Of a stretch of DNA of 64,000 nt, positions 35,374-48,252 are shown piece after piece. This stretch comes from Impatiens glandulifera (lineage: Eukaryota; Streptophyta; Magnoliopsida; Ericales; Balsaminaceae). The stretch spans positions 78,457,718-78,521,717 of the forward strand of contig NC_061862.1 in the NCBI RefSeq assembly GCF_907164915.1. Direction: 5' to 3'. A program made the position numbers and the translations under genes. Positions within the stretch are counted from its first letter, which is position 1, and every line of letters begins with the position of its first letter. The notes under the pieces are model-generated. The model was not told where the DNA came from and ran no database searches. It saw only the letters and a program-made list of their open reading frames with translations.

Positions 35374-35688
35374 TCACTTGTTCTTGGTCTTGATCATGGA
35401 CGGGGAGAATTCTTTTAACGCAGCCTCTCTCAATTTCCTCCTTTTCTTCAATGGCAACAATTCATCTTTAATTACCAATTTAGACTTCATTTTTCCGTCG
35501 GAATCAGTAAAACTTGATGGCCCACGTCGCACGCAGAGTCCACGACCTTTCCTCGGCGGATTCGGCAGCAGAGGAGGTAGTAACGGCGCCGCTCCGGTGG
35601 CGATGGGTTGCTTAGTGGCGATTGTTGTTGAAGCAAGGAGATGAAGAGGGTTGTATGAATTGTTCATCTTGGGTTTGTTCATTGCCAT
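35374..35688 (-). CDS. Putative small basic protein, unknown function
   Basis: A complete 104-codon ORF from ATG 35688. It is distinctly GC-richer than its surroundings and is the most gene-like non-transposon frame in the window. The N-terminus (MAMNKPKMNNSYNPLHLLAS) leads into an Ala/Thr stretch, a proline-rich segment (APLLPPLLPNPPRKGRG), then a basic C-terminal half with a nuclear-localisation-like cluster (LPLKKRRKLREAALKEF). There is no transmembrane segment and no cysteine pattern; the single cysteine is in LCVRRG. I do not recognise the family. A TATA-rich tract (35765-35805) and a purine-rich leader lie upstream on the minus strand. The shape would suit a small nuclear regulatory protein, but that is inference. 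The opposite strand is also open for 88 codons, which weakens the call. Confidence 0.45.
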   Translation of the reverse strand: MAMNKPKMNNSYNPLHLLASTTIATKQPIATGAAPLLPPLLPNPPRKGRGLCVRRGPSSFTDSDGKMKSKLVIKDELLPLKKRRKLREAALKEFSPSMIKTKNK

Positions 35689-35759
35689 GAGTCTGATCGA
35701 GAGAGAAAGTACTATGTGAGAACTCAGATTTTAATGTGTTAAAAAAGAATAATAAGTCT

Positions 35760-35764
35760 CTCTC

Positions 35765-35795
<31 letters not shown>

Positions 35796-35805
35796 GTATA
35801 TAGAT
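35760..35805 (-). promoter_or_regulatory. TATA-rich tract upstream of the small ORF
   Basis: Repeated TATATA lies 75-115 bp upstream of the start codon at 35688. It could supply a TATA box but may simply be a microsatellite. Confidence 0.3.
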
Positions 35806-36018
35806 ATATAGTTTGATTATACTTTTGCATAAATAAGGCAAATCAAACAAGTGTTCAGTAATTTGGTGAAACAAAAAGTCATTAATTAAGCTTAGATATT
35901 GTCACTTATATTTTGCATGGGAAAAAATGACGTTAGCATAAGCACAATTGATAGAAGAAGACAAAACGGTTAAGCAATAAAAACTCTAACGGTCAACACT
36001 CATTATTTTATTTATATA

Positions 36019-36050
<32 letters not shown>

Positions 36051-36114
36051 ATATATTTATATAAATATATATATATTTATATTTATATTTCTCAATTGTT
36101 TGGCACGTGGTATG

Positions 36115-37340
<1,226 letters not shown>

Positions 37341-37349
37341 ACCTAAGAT

Positions 37350-37600
37350 ATGTTGGGCGAACGTCGGGGAGTCGGGCTAGAAGCGTCCAGGGCTTGGCGA
37401 TCGTCGAGGAGTCGGGTTGGAAGCGTATTGGCTATCGTCGAGGCTCGAGGGGTTGCGCGTCGTCCTATGGAGAACGTCGGGGGAGTCGGGGATGGTGTAG
37501 TTGGGGGAGTTCGGGCTTGGGCGTCTAGGGGGAGGGCTGGGGAAGGGGAGAGTAATGGTCGAGAGCAGGGAGAAGAAAGAGGGAAAGAAAAGTGAGGGGT
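37350..37600 (+). repeat. G-rich patch with quadruplex-type runs
   Basis: Strong G bias on the + strand, with imperfect CGTCGGGGAGTCGGG repeats. At 37503-37548 seven G-runs of 3-5 are separated by 1-6 bases, meeting the usual four-run quadruplex pattern. The 81-codon ORF across it is R/G/E low-complexity and unlikely to be a gene. Confidence 0.55.
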
Positions 37601-39300
37601 TATTTAATTTTAAAAAAAAATAAAAAAAAAAAAATTAGTAAAGGTAAAACTGTCCAAATTTTAAAAAAAGGTTAAATATAAAAAATAAAATTTTCGAGGT
37701 TATTTTTGGGAATGACCCTCTTTTGAGGGTCATTTGGTCAAATTTCTCCTTTAGTGTAGGTTTTGACATCACATTGTAATTAAGGACATATAACCCCTTT
37801 GATCGCATTAGGCGAGCTAACTCTCCATACAGGTTTTGATATTCTCCGTTTCTTCTTGTCTCGTCTCGTCGGTTTCTTCATCAGAGGAAATTCGCCCCTC
37901 AATCCCCTAGACTCGGTGGGTGACATTGGAAGAGACTTTGTCATCACGCTCATCTTCAATCTGTAACTTCTTCGCGCCTACAAGTCGTTGGAGCTTTTGT
38001 TCTTCCCTTCTTGAAGTATTCAGTAGTGTACATCGTTTTTTCTCTCCATTAAAAGTTTTTGATCTTAAAATATTTGTACCCTATCATTGAGAGCGGTTTA
38101 TGCGATCCAAAATTTATTAACCCATTTCTTACCTTTCTCTCGAATCTCGAGTGAGATGAAACACCAAAATGATAGGCTCGACCCGTGCACTTTAAAAAAA
38201 TGTATTTGGTCGATTACTTTGCTAAGTATCGTGGCTTACATTCTTCTCGAATCTCATAAAATGAGGTGAAGAAACAACTCACTTCAGAGTTGCCTCACCA
38301 AAATTAAGATGAAGAACTAAAATAGAACTTAGAAATAGTTAGACATACTTTTGGTTCTGTTTTAAGAATTGTGACTTAATTTGCTTTAAGATAAACTAAG
38401 AAAGAAAGATTTTAGAAATTATTTTGAGTTCGGTGCTTGGTTACGTGTGGAAAAGGACCAGTAACACTATGTCTCACACCCTGTTTAAATGAAAAATCTC
38501 TACTACGAAATAATTAGCATTTTCAAACGTGAAGATTTATTACACTTTTGTTTTGATTATAAACCTAAGTTATTTATCTAAAGATATAACCTACGTCTAT
38601 GTTCCTAAAGGATGTTGGTAACTTTAGATAAGAGTAATAATATAAAGTATTTGGAAAAACATTAATAACGAGATGGTTGAAAAATAAAACACGAATCCAA
38701 GAAGGTCTTAAAAAATTGAGAAATTGTTTTATTTTTGGGTATTTTTTTAATATATTTTTGATATTTTATAAAATATTTAGTATAATTAAATAGTGAAAAT
38801 ATTTGAAATAAAAATATTCAAACAAACAAATCTCTAAATATTCCAAAAGGTTTAATTCCAAAATTGGATGAAAAAAAAAAGCTGTGGCGAAATTGAAATA
38901 TTGAAAACAAAGAAGAGTTGCTTTTCTTTAAGTATTAAAGTTTTAGACCATTTTGAACAATGTAAACCACTTTTAGTTTTGAATCTACATGGGAAGGAGT
39001 CTCAGCTTGTGAATGAATGGTTGTCTCATTCCTTCTATTTTTATCTTTTTTTGTCAAACACTTATTTTTTTAGAAATTTCCTTTCAGACATTTTGTCAAC
39101 CATGCATGTTTCTAAATCAGCCTTTGACAGAACGTTTGATTTCAATTCTTCCTGGATTATATACTAACAACATCACATAATTGGAATTGCAATCACAGGT
39201 CAAGAAATCAACTAGAATTTCAAAATTTCGCCTGAACTTTTTTCCCAACTTAGAAATTTATTAGGCTTGATTATACTAGTTTATAAGGCCACATACATCA
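37601..39300. other. No recognised gene
   Basis: A 7-bp stem hairpin GACCCTC-TTTT-GAGGGTC lies at about 37715-37732. Short ORFs at 38087 and 38868 have no coding character. Confidence 0.4.
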
Positions 39301-39313
39301 TAGTTCTAGATGG

Positions 39314-39589
39314 TAATAAATATAATTAATATAATATATTGGAAATATAATATAAAAATAATATATTTATAAGATATTATCATAAAATTTAATTTAATGT
39401 CTATATAAGAGACATAACTTATATAATTGGAATAACATTCAATAAAATTTCTTTCTATATTCTTTAAGGAAATTAATATAATATAATATAATATTATTAT
39501 TATCACAATTTATTATATTAGAATAATATCTTACAAATATATTATTTTTATATTATATTTTAAATATATTATATTAATTATATTTATTA
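39314..39589. mobile_element. Foldback MITE with ~66-bp inverted repeats
   Basis: The ends TAATAAATATAATTAATATA are exact inverted repeats, and the similarity runs about 66 bp inward with roughly three mismatches. A GATGG direct repeat flanks both sides (39309-39313, 39590-39594). The 276-bp element is AT-rich and non-coding. The superfamily is not assignable from these ends. Confidence 0.75.
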
Positions 39590-39862
39590 GATGGATTAAA
39601 ACTGGCCTATATCGATTATGATGCCTGATTTAATTAACCTGTAACTTGGACTAGACATGGACTAGAGCTTCACCAGAACAACAAGGAAGATGACCAAAAA
39701 ATTTTGGAATTCTTACAATCAAGATCTTACTTGACAGGTATTTATTTACCACATTTATTCAATTTTGGATTTTGGAGGGGGTAAAAAATTAGTGTCTACA
39801 CGCAGTCAGTCATGATGGCTTTATATTGAAAATCCATGATCCTTTCTTCGACAAGGTTTTGA

Positions 39863-40160
39863 ATGAATCGACTCCAACTCCGATTACTTCGTCGAGCCCC
39901 GATAACTGAATGTCGTTCCAGACAGACGAGACGAGGCATCTTAAGGATTCTCTTCTCCACAGCGTCACGCCTAACTAAGGCTTGCGATGATTCTAGCTAC
40001 ACTTTGAACTCAATCCTGACAGAGGCCTCTTCTTCCTTAAGCAGCGAATCACTTGATCAACAGAAAGACACGACTAAGAATCATACCTCAACGAACCTTC
40101 ATAAGAGTGATCTACAAACCCTCTTCTTCATCTTCCCGCGCCTCGATCCATGCTTTCACC
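39863..40160 (+). pseudogene. Short ORF interrupted by hAT-type insertion
   Basis: An open frame from ATG 39863 (MNRLQLRLLRRAPITECRSR...) covers a GC-richer patch and runs into the transposon at 40161. Without the transposon and one duplication copy, the frame would continue at 42924 for 16 more codons to a TAG at 42972-42974. It is Ser/Thr/Leu-rich, with an Arg-rich start that would suit an organelle-targeting region. No domain is recognised. It may be part of a host exon or merely non-coding sequence. Confidence 0.3.
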
Positions 40161-40379
40161 TAGGGGTGAGCATAATATGGGTTTACCCAAACCCAACCCT
40201 AACCCAAACCCAAAATATTAATTTGGGTTGGTTAATATAGGTTGGGTTGAGTATGGGTTGGGTTGAGTATGGGTTGAGTTTAATTTGGGTTGGGTTAGGG
40301 TTACCCAAATTACCCAAATTATATAAATTTAGTTTAATTCTCTATTATTAATCCAATATAAACTAATTCACTTTCAACT

Positions 40380-41752
40380 TTAAGTCGAACACGTTTTTAA
40401 CATGTTTAACATATTTTTCATACGTTTAACACGTTTTGCACACATCTAACACGTTTTTAATATTTTTAACACGTTTCACTTATAACATGTTTTTCACACG
40501 TTTAACACGTTTTTCACACGTTTAACACGTTTTCCACACGTTTTCACATTTTTGACACGTTTTTGACACGTTTAACACGTTTTCACGTTTTTGACACGTT
40601 TAACACGTTTTCACGTTTTTGACACGTTTAACACGTTTTTGACATGTTTAACACATTTTCACACTAAAAATACGTTTTTCATGTTTTTGTCACGTTGAAC
40701 ACGTTTTTAACATGTTTAATACGTTTAACGCGTTTTTGACAAGTTTAACACGTTTTTGACACATTTAAAACGTTTTTAACATATATAACACGTTAACACA
40801 TTTTTGATAAGTTTAACATGATTTTCACGTTTTTGGCACGTTTAACACGTTTTAAACATATTTAACACGTTTTTGATAAATTTAACACGATTTTCACGTT
40901 TTTGGCACGTTTAACACGTTTTTGACAGTCTAACACATTTTTATATGTTTAACACGATTTTTACACATTTAACACATTTTTAATATTTTTATCACGTTTT
41001 CACACTTAAAACATGTTTTTCACACGTTTAACACGTTTTTATATTTTTGGCACGTTTAACAAATTTTTGACATGTTTAACACGTTTTCATACTAATGACA
41101 CGTTTTTGTCATGTTTAACACGTTTTTGACATGTTTAATACGTTTAACGCATTTTTGACAAATCTAACACGTTTTTTTACGTTTTTGGCACGTTTAACAC
41201 ATTTTTAACATAACTAACACGTTAACACGTTTTTGATAAATTTAACACAGTTTTCACGATTTTGGCAAGTTTAACACATTTTTAACATTCTAACACGTTT
41301 TTGATATGTTTAACACGTTTTCATACATTTTTCACACGTTTAACACGGGTTTCACACATTTAATATGTTTTTCACGTTTTTGGCATGTTAAACACGTTTT
41401 TGACATATTTGACACGTTTTTCATACATTAACACGCTTTTCACATTTTGTTACGTTTAATACGTTTTTGATATGTTTAACATGTTTAACATGTTTTTCAC
41501 ATTCTTAACACGTTTAACATGTTTGTAACATGTTTAATACGTTTGTAACATGTTTAACACGTTTTTCACGTTTTTGGCACGTTTAACACGTTTTTGACAT
41601 TTTAACACGTTTTACACATTTAACATATTTTTGACATGTTTAACATATTTTTTTTGCACATTAACACGTTTTGATAAGTTTTAACACGTTTTGTCACATT
41701 TAACACGTTTTTGGCATTTTTGACACGGTTAATATGTTTTTCACACGTTTGA
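40380..41752 (+). repeat. CACGTTT satellite array, left arm
   Basis: Dozens of degenerate repeats of a ~20-bp unit, (T)TTAACACGTTTTTGACACG, with local higher-order variants such as CACGTTTTTGGCACG and CATGTTTAACACG. Nearly every unit carries ACGT cores in the context CACGTT. Confidence 0.9.
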
Positions 41753-42745
41753 CATTAAACGTGTAAAAACGTATTAAACGTGTGAAAAATGTGAAAAACA
41801 TGTTAAACGTGTCAAAAACGTGTTAAATATATCAAAATGTGCCAAAAACGAGGAAAATGTGTTAAACGTGACAAAAACGTGGAATATGTGTCAAAACGTG
41901 TTAAACGTGCTAAAAACGTGAAAAACGTGTGAAAACATGTTAAACATGTTACAAACGTGTTAATAATGTGAAAAACGTGAAAAACATGTTAAACATGTCA
42001 AAACGTGTTAAACGTGCCAAAAACGTGAAAAATGTGTCAAAATGTGTTAAATGTGTCGTAATCGTGAAAAATGTGTCAAACGTGTTAAAAACGTGCTAAA
42101 CATGTCAAAACATGAAAATAGTGTCAAACGTGTCAAATGTGTTAAACGTGTTGAATGTGTGAAAAACGTATTAAACGCGTCGAAAACGTATTAAACGTGT
42201 AGAAAACGTGAAAAACGTCTCAAAACGTGGAAAACGTGTTAAATGTGTCAAAACGTGTCAAAAATGTGAAAAACGTGTGAAACGTGTCAATAATGTGAAA
42301 AACGTATTAAATGTCTCGAAAACGTGTTAAACGCGTCAAAACGTGTCAAAAACATGGAGAACGTATTAAACATGTCAAAACATGCCAAAAATGTGAAAAA
42401 CGTGTGAAACGTGTCAAAAATGTGAAAATATGTTAAACGTGTCAAAACGTGTTAAAACGTGTTAAACGTGCCAAAAATGTGTCAAAATGTGTTAAACGTG
42501 TCGAAAACGTGAAAAAACGTGTCAAGACATGTCAAACGTGTCAAAAACGTGTCAAACGTGTCAAACATGTCAAAACGTGTTAAACATGCCAAAAACATAA
42601 AAAAACGTGTTCAACGTGTCAAAAATGTGTTAAACGTGCCAAAAACGTGTTAAACGTGTCAAAACGTGTTAAACGTGTGAAAAACGTATTAAAAATGTCA
42701 AAACGTGTTAAACGAATAAAAATGTGTTAAATGAGTCAAATACAT
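41753..42745 (-). repeat. CACGTTT satellite array, inverted right arm
   Basis: The same unit in opposite orientation (AAACGTGTCAAAAACGTGTT). It switches abruptly near 41753, where CACACGTTTGACATTAAACGTG forms the turn-round. It is about 400 bp shorter than the left array. Confidence 0.9.
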
Positions 42746-42923
42746 GTTAAATAAAAAAATAAAATAATTTGGGTTACCCAACCCATACTCAACCCAACCC
42801 ATACCCAACCCATATTAGTAAATAATATGGGTTGAATTATGGGTTGGGTAAATTTAATTTGGGTTGAATATGGGTTGGGTAATACGGGTTGGGTTTACCC
42901 GTTTGCTCACCCCTACTTTCACC

Positions 42924-44264
42924 GAACCGAAGTACGAGGTCATCGTCAGCATGAACGATCCGAGTTCACGGCCTAGGCTAATTCAGTGATGGACCGCAGT
43001 TCAATCGATGGACAATGAATTATGTATTTCAAATAACCAAACCTAGTTCTAATTACGATTATGCTAGCTAATTAAGGTTATAATTCAACCTAACACTACC
43101 AGCTAGAGGTTAACCAAGTGATAATCGATAGCATGGATGGATCATTCATTACTCAAACAATTAAACATGTAGAAACAAAATAGTATTCATGTAATCGTTT
43201 CGTTCATTTTGATGAATTGATTACATATGCACATACGCAGGGCCGGGGCTTAGGGTTGTACAATTGCATAGACCTCCACTCCACTTTTATAAGGCCCTTT
43301 TTTATATTTAATAATATTATATTATTAATATTAATTTTTTTCTTTTAATATTAAATATATATTATAAAAATAACTTTTTTATCTACTCTTTAGTATCGTA
43401 TTATAATATATTAATTATTTATATTTTATTTTATTAATTAAAATTAATTTTTTATTATTATTTTATTAGCCCAAAATTTAAATTTGAATAGGCCCAAAAT
43501 CTCAGAGAGCTTCTCATAGCCCATAAAAGTTATAAAATTGATGAATCTAACCTTAGCAAAGTAATGGAACACAGTAATAATAGACAAAAATAGAGATTAT
43601 GATTCGATGAGAGAGAGTTGGGAGAATCAAAGTGTGTTAACCGTGGAAGTTATGAAGGGATTAGAAGCTTTATATAGTAATTAAGTTAGAAGGGCATATT
43701 TGGAAATTGGGCTGAAAATTAGTTATTGGAAGTAGTGACTCGTCTAGGCCGCGTTGAGTTATTGGGCCGGACTTTGGACGAAATGGCTGGATAGCCACTA
43801 CTTTGTCCCATGATTTTGGTTTTGAAATCAAGTCATTTCATTAACCAAGGCTCAAGTTATAATTTTTCAAAGTTTTTAACTTCACCCTTTCCCGGTTTTG
43901 GTTCATTCTTTCAAGCCGTAACTTCGACGAGCTTTCATGAACGGCTCAGGTCATGCATCGGGTTGAGCACATATCCGTTGGAAAGGTACACTCATTTGAA
44001 ACTCAATGGCCGCAAACTTTATCACTTGGCTTATGTGCAACGTAGCATGGGTTGTAGGTTGTGCCTCGAGTCCCCTTTGGTATCAATGGAAAGTTAAAGT
44101 TTGTATCTTTCTAATGGTATCTCACTCACCTTGAATGGACAAGTAGAACGAAAGTTATGAATTTTTTAAAGTGGAGCCTATCACCATTTTGATTCTAGAA
44201 CTCGAACATGGGTATGGGACACTTTTGTCGACTTGGAAGGTTCTATAAACATCAAATGATGCCT
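42924..44264. other. Unassigned sequence with a hAT-like end
   Basis: CAGGGCCGGGGCTTAGGG at 43238 resembles a hAT-type terminus, but the other end was not found. 43800-44190 has retroelement-leader-like composition and a 95-codon ORF without a recognisable domain. The copia at 44270 inserted here. Confidence 0.35.
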
Positions 44265-44269
44265 ATGAC

Positions 44270-44763
44270 TGTTGGGCCTTTTGGGTCCAGCCCAATCAGG
44301 CAATTAATTAAATGAGCAAAACCTAAGAATGCTGCTCATTCTATCACTTCTAGAGAGAAGCCATTCTGCAAAGAAGAGAAGAAACAGAGGAGAAGAAACA
44401 GAGGAAGAAGAAGAGAAGGAGGCAGTAGATCTCTTATATTTTCACTTTCAGGTTCCAATTTCTTGTTGTCTTATATCTAGACTAGTTTGAGTCTAAATAA
44501 AATTGGTTTTCTCTGTTTGTATGCCTCAACTTTGGGTTTAAAGTTGAGAAGAACATTTGTATCTGTTTCTTGCTTATAGTGAAATTTGTTGGTTGGCCTC
44601 GTGGTTTTTTACCCTCCAGGCTGAGAGGGTTTTCCACGTAAATCTGGTGTTGTTTTGTTCTGTGTTTGATCTTCTGTTTTAGACTTGGATAACCTATGCA
44701 TTTACCCATCTCACATTGCTAGATTACAGTATAAAAGTAATCTTCATTTCAAAATTCCCAACA
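44270..44763 (+). repeat. 5' LTR of Tork-like copia
   Basis: 494 bp, TGTTGGGCC..CCCAACA, containing a GAAGAAGAAGAG purine stretch. It is followed by the primer-binding site at 44765. Confidence 0.92.
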
Positions 44764-44815
44764 AGTGGTATTAGAGCTGTTAGGTTTATTTTGAAGAGTG
44801 CTTTTGTAGGTTGAG

Positions 44816-47800
44816 ATGGAAGGCAATAGCACAATGATTCGGTTGACAAATAATAACTGGCAAATTTGGAAATCCAAGATGGAGGATATCCTTTACTGTA
44901 AAGACTTGTATGAGCCAGTTGAATGAGATAGTGCGAAGCCAAAAGATATGTCTGATAGTGATTGGACAAAATTAAACCGGAAAGCAGTCGACACAATTAG
45001 ACAGTGGCTTGATGATAGCGTGTACCACTAGGTAGCAAGTGAGAAGAGTGCACATGAGTTGTGGAAGAAGCTGGAGTCATTGTATGAGCAGAAAACAGCA
45101 GATAACAAGGCGTTTCTGATTCGAAAGTTAGTAAATCTGAAATTTAGAGAAGGTGCAGGTGTTGTTGAGCATTTAAATGAGTTCCAGAGCTTGATTAATC
45201 AATTGTCAGTGATGGAGATGACCTTAGAAGATGAGTTGCAAGCTTTATTGCTCTTGGGATCATTGCCCAACAGTTGGGAGACATTAGTTGTGACAGTTAG
45301 TAATGCAGCTCCAAATGGTGTTCTTACTATGAGTATAGTTAATAGCAGTTTGTTGAATGAGGAGACAAGAAGGAAGTCAACTAATACAAATAGTGCACAT
45401 GCCCTTATCACAAAGAATAGGGGAAGAGCTGAATACCGACAACAATCAAGAAGCCATAGCAAGTCCAGAGGCAGATCAAAATCTAAGGGAAGACAGTGTT
45501 ATCACTGTGGTAAAGAAGGTCACATAAAGAAAAATTGTAGAGTCTGGAAAAGACTTCAGAATGAAGACAAAAATCAGAAGAAAGATCATGAGATCAGAAA
45601 TACCACAGCCACAGTAACTGCAGATGATGTAGTAATTCTTTCTTGTGAAAAAGAACAATATCTACATGTAGAAAGTCACTAAGGAGTTGAGTGGATAGTT
45701 GATACAGGTGCTTGGTATCATGCTACACCAAATAGAGAGTTCTTCATGACTTACAAGGCTGAAGATCTTGGTACAGTGAAGATGGGTAATACTAGTCACT
45801 CGATTGTGGGTATTGGTGATATTTGTTTGCAGACAGAGCTGGGACATCAGTTAATACTGAAAGATGTGCGACATATTCCTGATTTGCGTCTAAACTTGAT
45901 ATCAGGTGATACATTGGACAAAGATTGATTCAAGCATTATCTTGGTAGTGGAGAATGGAAGCTTAGTAAGGGATCAATGATTGTAGCAAAATGGAAATCA
46001 TGACACTCTTTATAACGAACCCATGTGAAGATACTCAAGAATGGGTTGAATGCTGTACAAGTTGAAAGCTTTTTAAATCTGTGGCATCAACATCTCGGCC
46101 ACATGAGTGAGAAAGGGTTACGAATTCTGGTGAGGAAGCTTCACATCCCCTCAACCAAAGATGAGGTTTTGGATCTATGCGACTACTGCCCATTTGGTAA
46201 GCACCACAGAGTCTCTTTTAGTCAAACATCAGAAAGGAAACAAAATGTGCTGGACTTGGTTTATTCTGATGTGTGTGGTCCTTTTGAGGAGGAGTCATTG
46301 GGTGGCAATCGATACTTTCTAACATTTATTGATGATGCATCTAGAAAGGTGTGAGTTTATTTCATGAGAACGAAAGACCAGGTATTTAATTACTTTCAAG
46401 AGTTCCATGTCATGGTAGAAAGAGAGACAGACAATAAGTTGAAATGTCTTCGCTCTGATAACGGGGGAGAGTATATTTCCAAGGAGTTTAAAGCATATTG
46501 TGTAAAATATGGAATTCGACATGAGAAAACAATGCCTGGAACTCCACAACACAATGGTGTGGCTGAGAGAATGAATTGCACCATTGTAGAAAAGGTGAGA
46601 TGCATGTTGAAGATGACAAAGTTGCCAAAACAGTTTTGGGCAGAAGCAGTTCGCACAACTTGTTATCTCATAAATAGGTCATCCTCTGTTCCTTTGAAGT
46701 TTGAAATACCAGAAAGTGTATGGTCTAAGAAGAATATTTCATACTCGCATCTAAGGGTGTTTGGATGCAAAGCATATGTGCACATTTCAAAGGAGCAAAG
46801 ATCCAAGTTGGATGATAAAGCAATTCCATGTAAAGAAATTATGAAGTACAAAGCTCGACTTGTTGTAAAGGGTTTTGGACAGAAACATGGCATCGACTTT
46901 GAGGAGATTTTCTCACCAGTGGTAAAGATGACTTCCATTCGTACAGTGTTAGGTCTAGTAGCTAACTTAGACCTTGAGCTTACGCAACTTGATGTAAAAA
47001 CTGCATTTCTTCATGGTAACTTGGAATAAGAGATCTACATGGTGCAACCAGAGGGTTTTGAAGTGAAAGAAAAGGAGAACATGGTTTGCAAATTGAAGAA
47101 GAGTCTATATGGTTTGAAACAAGCTCTGAGACAGTGGTACAAGAAATTTATGATGAGTCATGGGTACCAGAGAACCAAAGTAGATCCGTGTGTTTACTTC
47201 AAAAGATCTTCTAATGGAAAGTTTCTGATCCTTTTACTTTATGTTGATGATATGTTGATTGTAGGACATGATGCTGAGAAAATAGCAATGTTGAAGAAGG
47301 AGATGTCCAAGACATTTGATATGAAGGACATGGGCCAAGCACGTAAGATATTGGGAATGCAGATTACTCGTGACAGAAAGGCTAAGAGACTTTGGTTGTC
47401 ACAAGAGAAGTACATTGAAAGGGTGCTTGAAAGATTCAACATTCAAGGAGCAAAGGAAGTAAATTGTCCACTTCCTAGCCATTTTAAATTGAGCAAGAAG
47501 ATGTGTCCATAAACAGAAAAAGAAAATGATGAAATGTCAAGTGTACCATACTCCTCAGCTGTAGGGAGTTTGATGTATGCAATTGTTTGCACTAGGCCAG
47601 ATATAGCGCATGCAGTCGGTGTGGTAAGTAGGTTCCTCTCTAATCTAGGAAAACAACATTAGGAAGCAGTGAAGTGGATTCTTAGATATCTAAGAGGCAC
47701 TTCCAATTTGTGTTAGAGTTTTGGAAATGGTGAAGCTCTGTTAGAAGGTTACACAGATGTTGATATGGCTAGAGATCTAGATCACAGAAAATCCACTTTG

Positions 47801-48205
47801 GGTTATGTGTTTACTTTTGTAGGGGGAGCCGTGTCATGGCAATCCAAGTTGCAGAAATGTGTGGCTTTATCAACAACAGAAGCAGAATACATTGCAGCAA
47901 CTGAAGCTTATAAGGAGTTATTGTGGATGATTAGATTTCTCCTAGAGCTTGGTATACAACAAGAAGATGCAATTATTTTCTGTGATAGCCAGAGTGCCAT
48001 AGATTTGAGCAAAAATGCTACATATCATTCCAGAACTAAGCATATTGATGTGAGGTTTCATTGGTTAAGAGATGTAATAGAAAACTAGCAGATGAAGTTG
48101 AAGAAAATTCACACAGATAAGAACCCGTTAGACATGTTTACGAAGATTGTTCCAAAAGACAAGCTCGATCTCTGTTGTCGGCTTGTCGGCATGAATACCA
48201 AGTGA
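44816..48205 (+). pseudogene. copia gag-pol, stop-ridden and deleted
   Basis: Gag from ATG 44816 (MEGNSTMIRLTNNNWQIWKS) has stops near 44924 and 45030. An Arg/Ser-rich linker leads to the zinc knuckle CYHCGKEGHIKKNC (~45498). Protease DTGAWYHATP (~45702), GAG-pre-integrase WHQHLGHMSEKGL (~46082) and integrase core with RSDNGGEY (~46452) and the FGCKAYVHIS motif follow. A deletion near 46825 then joins the integrase tail to the middle of RT (KYKARLVVKGFGQKHG), so the integrase C-terminus and RT N-terminus are lost. The RT catalytic YVDDMLIVG (~47240) and RNase H STTEAEYIAATEA (~47873) are intact. At least eight in-frame stops lie at positions where Gln, Trp or Arg codons are expected. Confidence 0.92.
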
Positions 48206-48252
48206 TGACTTGAAGATCGGTGTACCTCTCTCCGTGGGTTGGAGGGGGAGAA

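Larger units (their letters stand above)
40161..42915. mobile_element. hAT-type foldback transposon with inverted satellite arrays
   Basis: The 11-bp terminal inverted repeat TAGGGGTGAGC (40161-40171; complement 42905-42915) is flanked by a perfect 8-bp duplication CTTTCACC (40153-40160, 42916-42923), diagnostic of hAT elements. Inside each end is a ~150-bp GGGTTGGGT/ACCCAACCC-rich arm (40176-40330, 42767-42905). Next comes a long array of AACACGTTTTTGACACGTTT-like ~20-bp units (about 40380-41750). Then the same family of units is inverted (about 41755-42745). The element has no coding capacity, so it would depend on a hAT transposase from elsewhere. Total 2755 bp. Confidence 0.92.

Noticed and set aside
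37350..37595. 81-codon G/R/E-rich ORF
   Set aside because: The frame is kept open by high GC and G-run repeats. No domain, no conserved composition, no splice context.
40176..40330. CCCTAACCCAAACCC-type motifs considered as interstitial telomere
   Set aside because: The repeat is GGGTTGGGT with irregular spacing, not TTTAGGG, and it is part of the hAT-type element arm.
43238..43550. Possible hAT MITE starting CAGGGCCGGGGCTTAGGG
   Set aside because: No complementary end or 8-bp duplication could be found.
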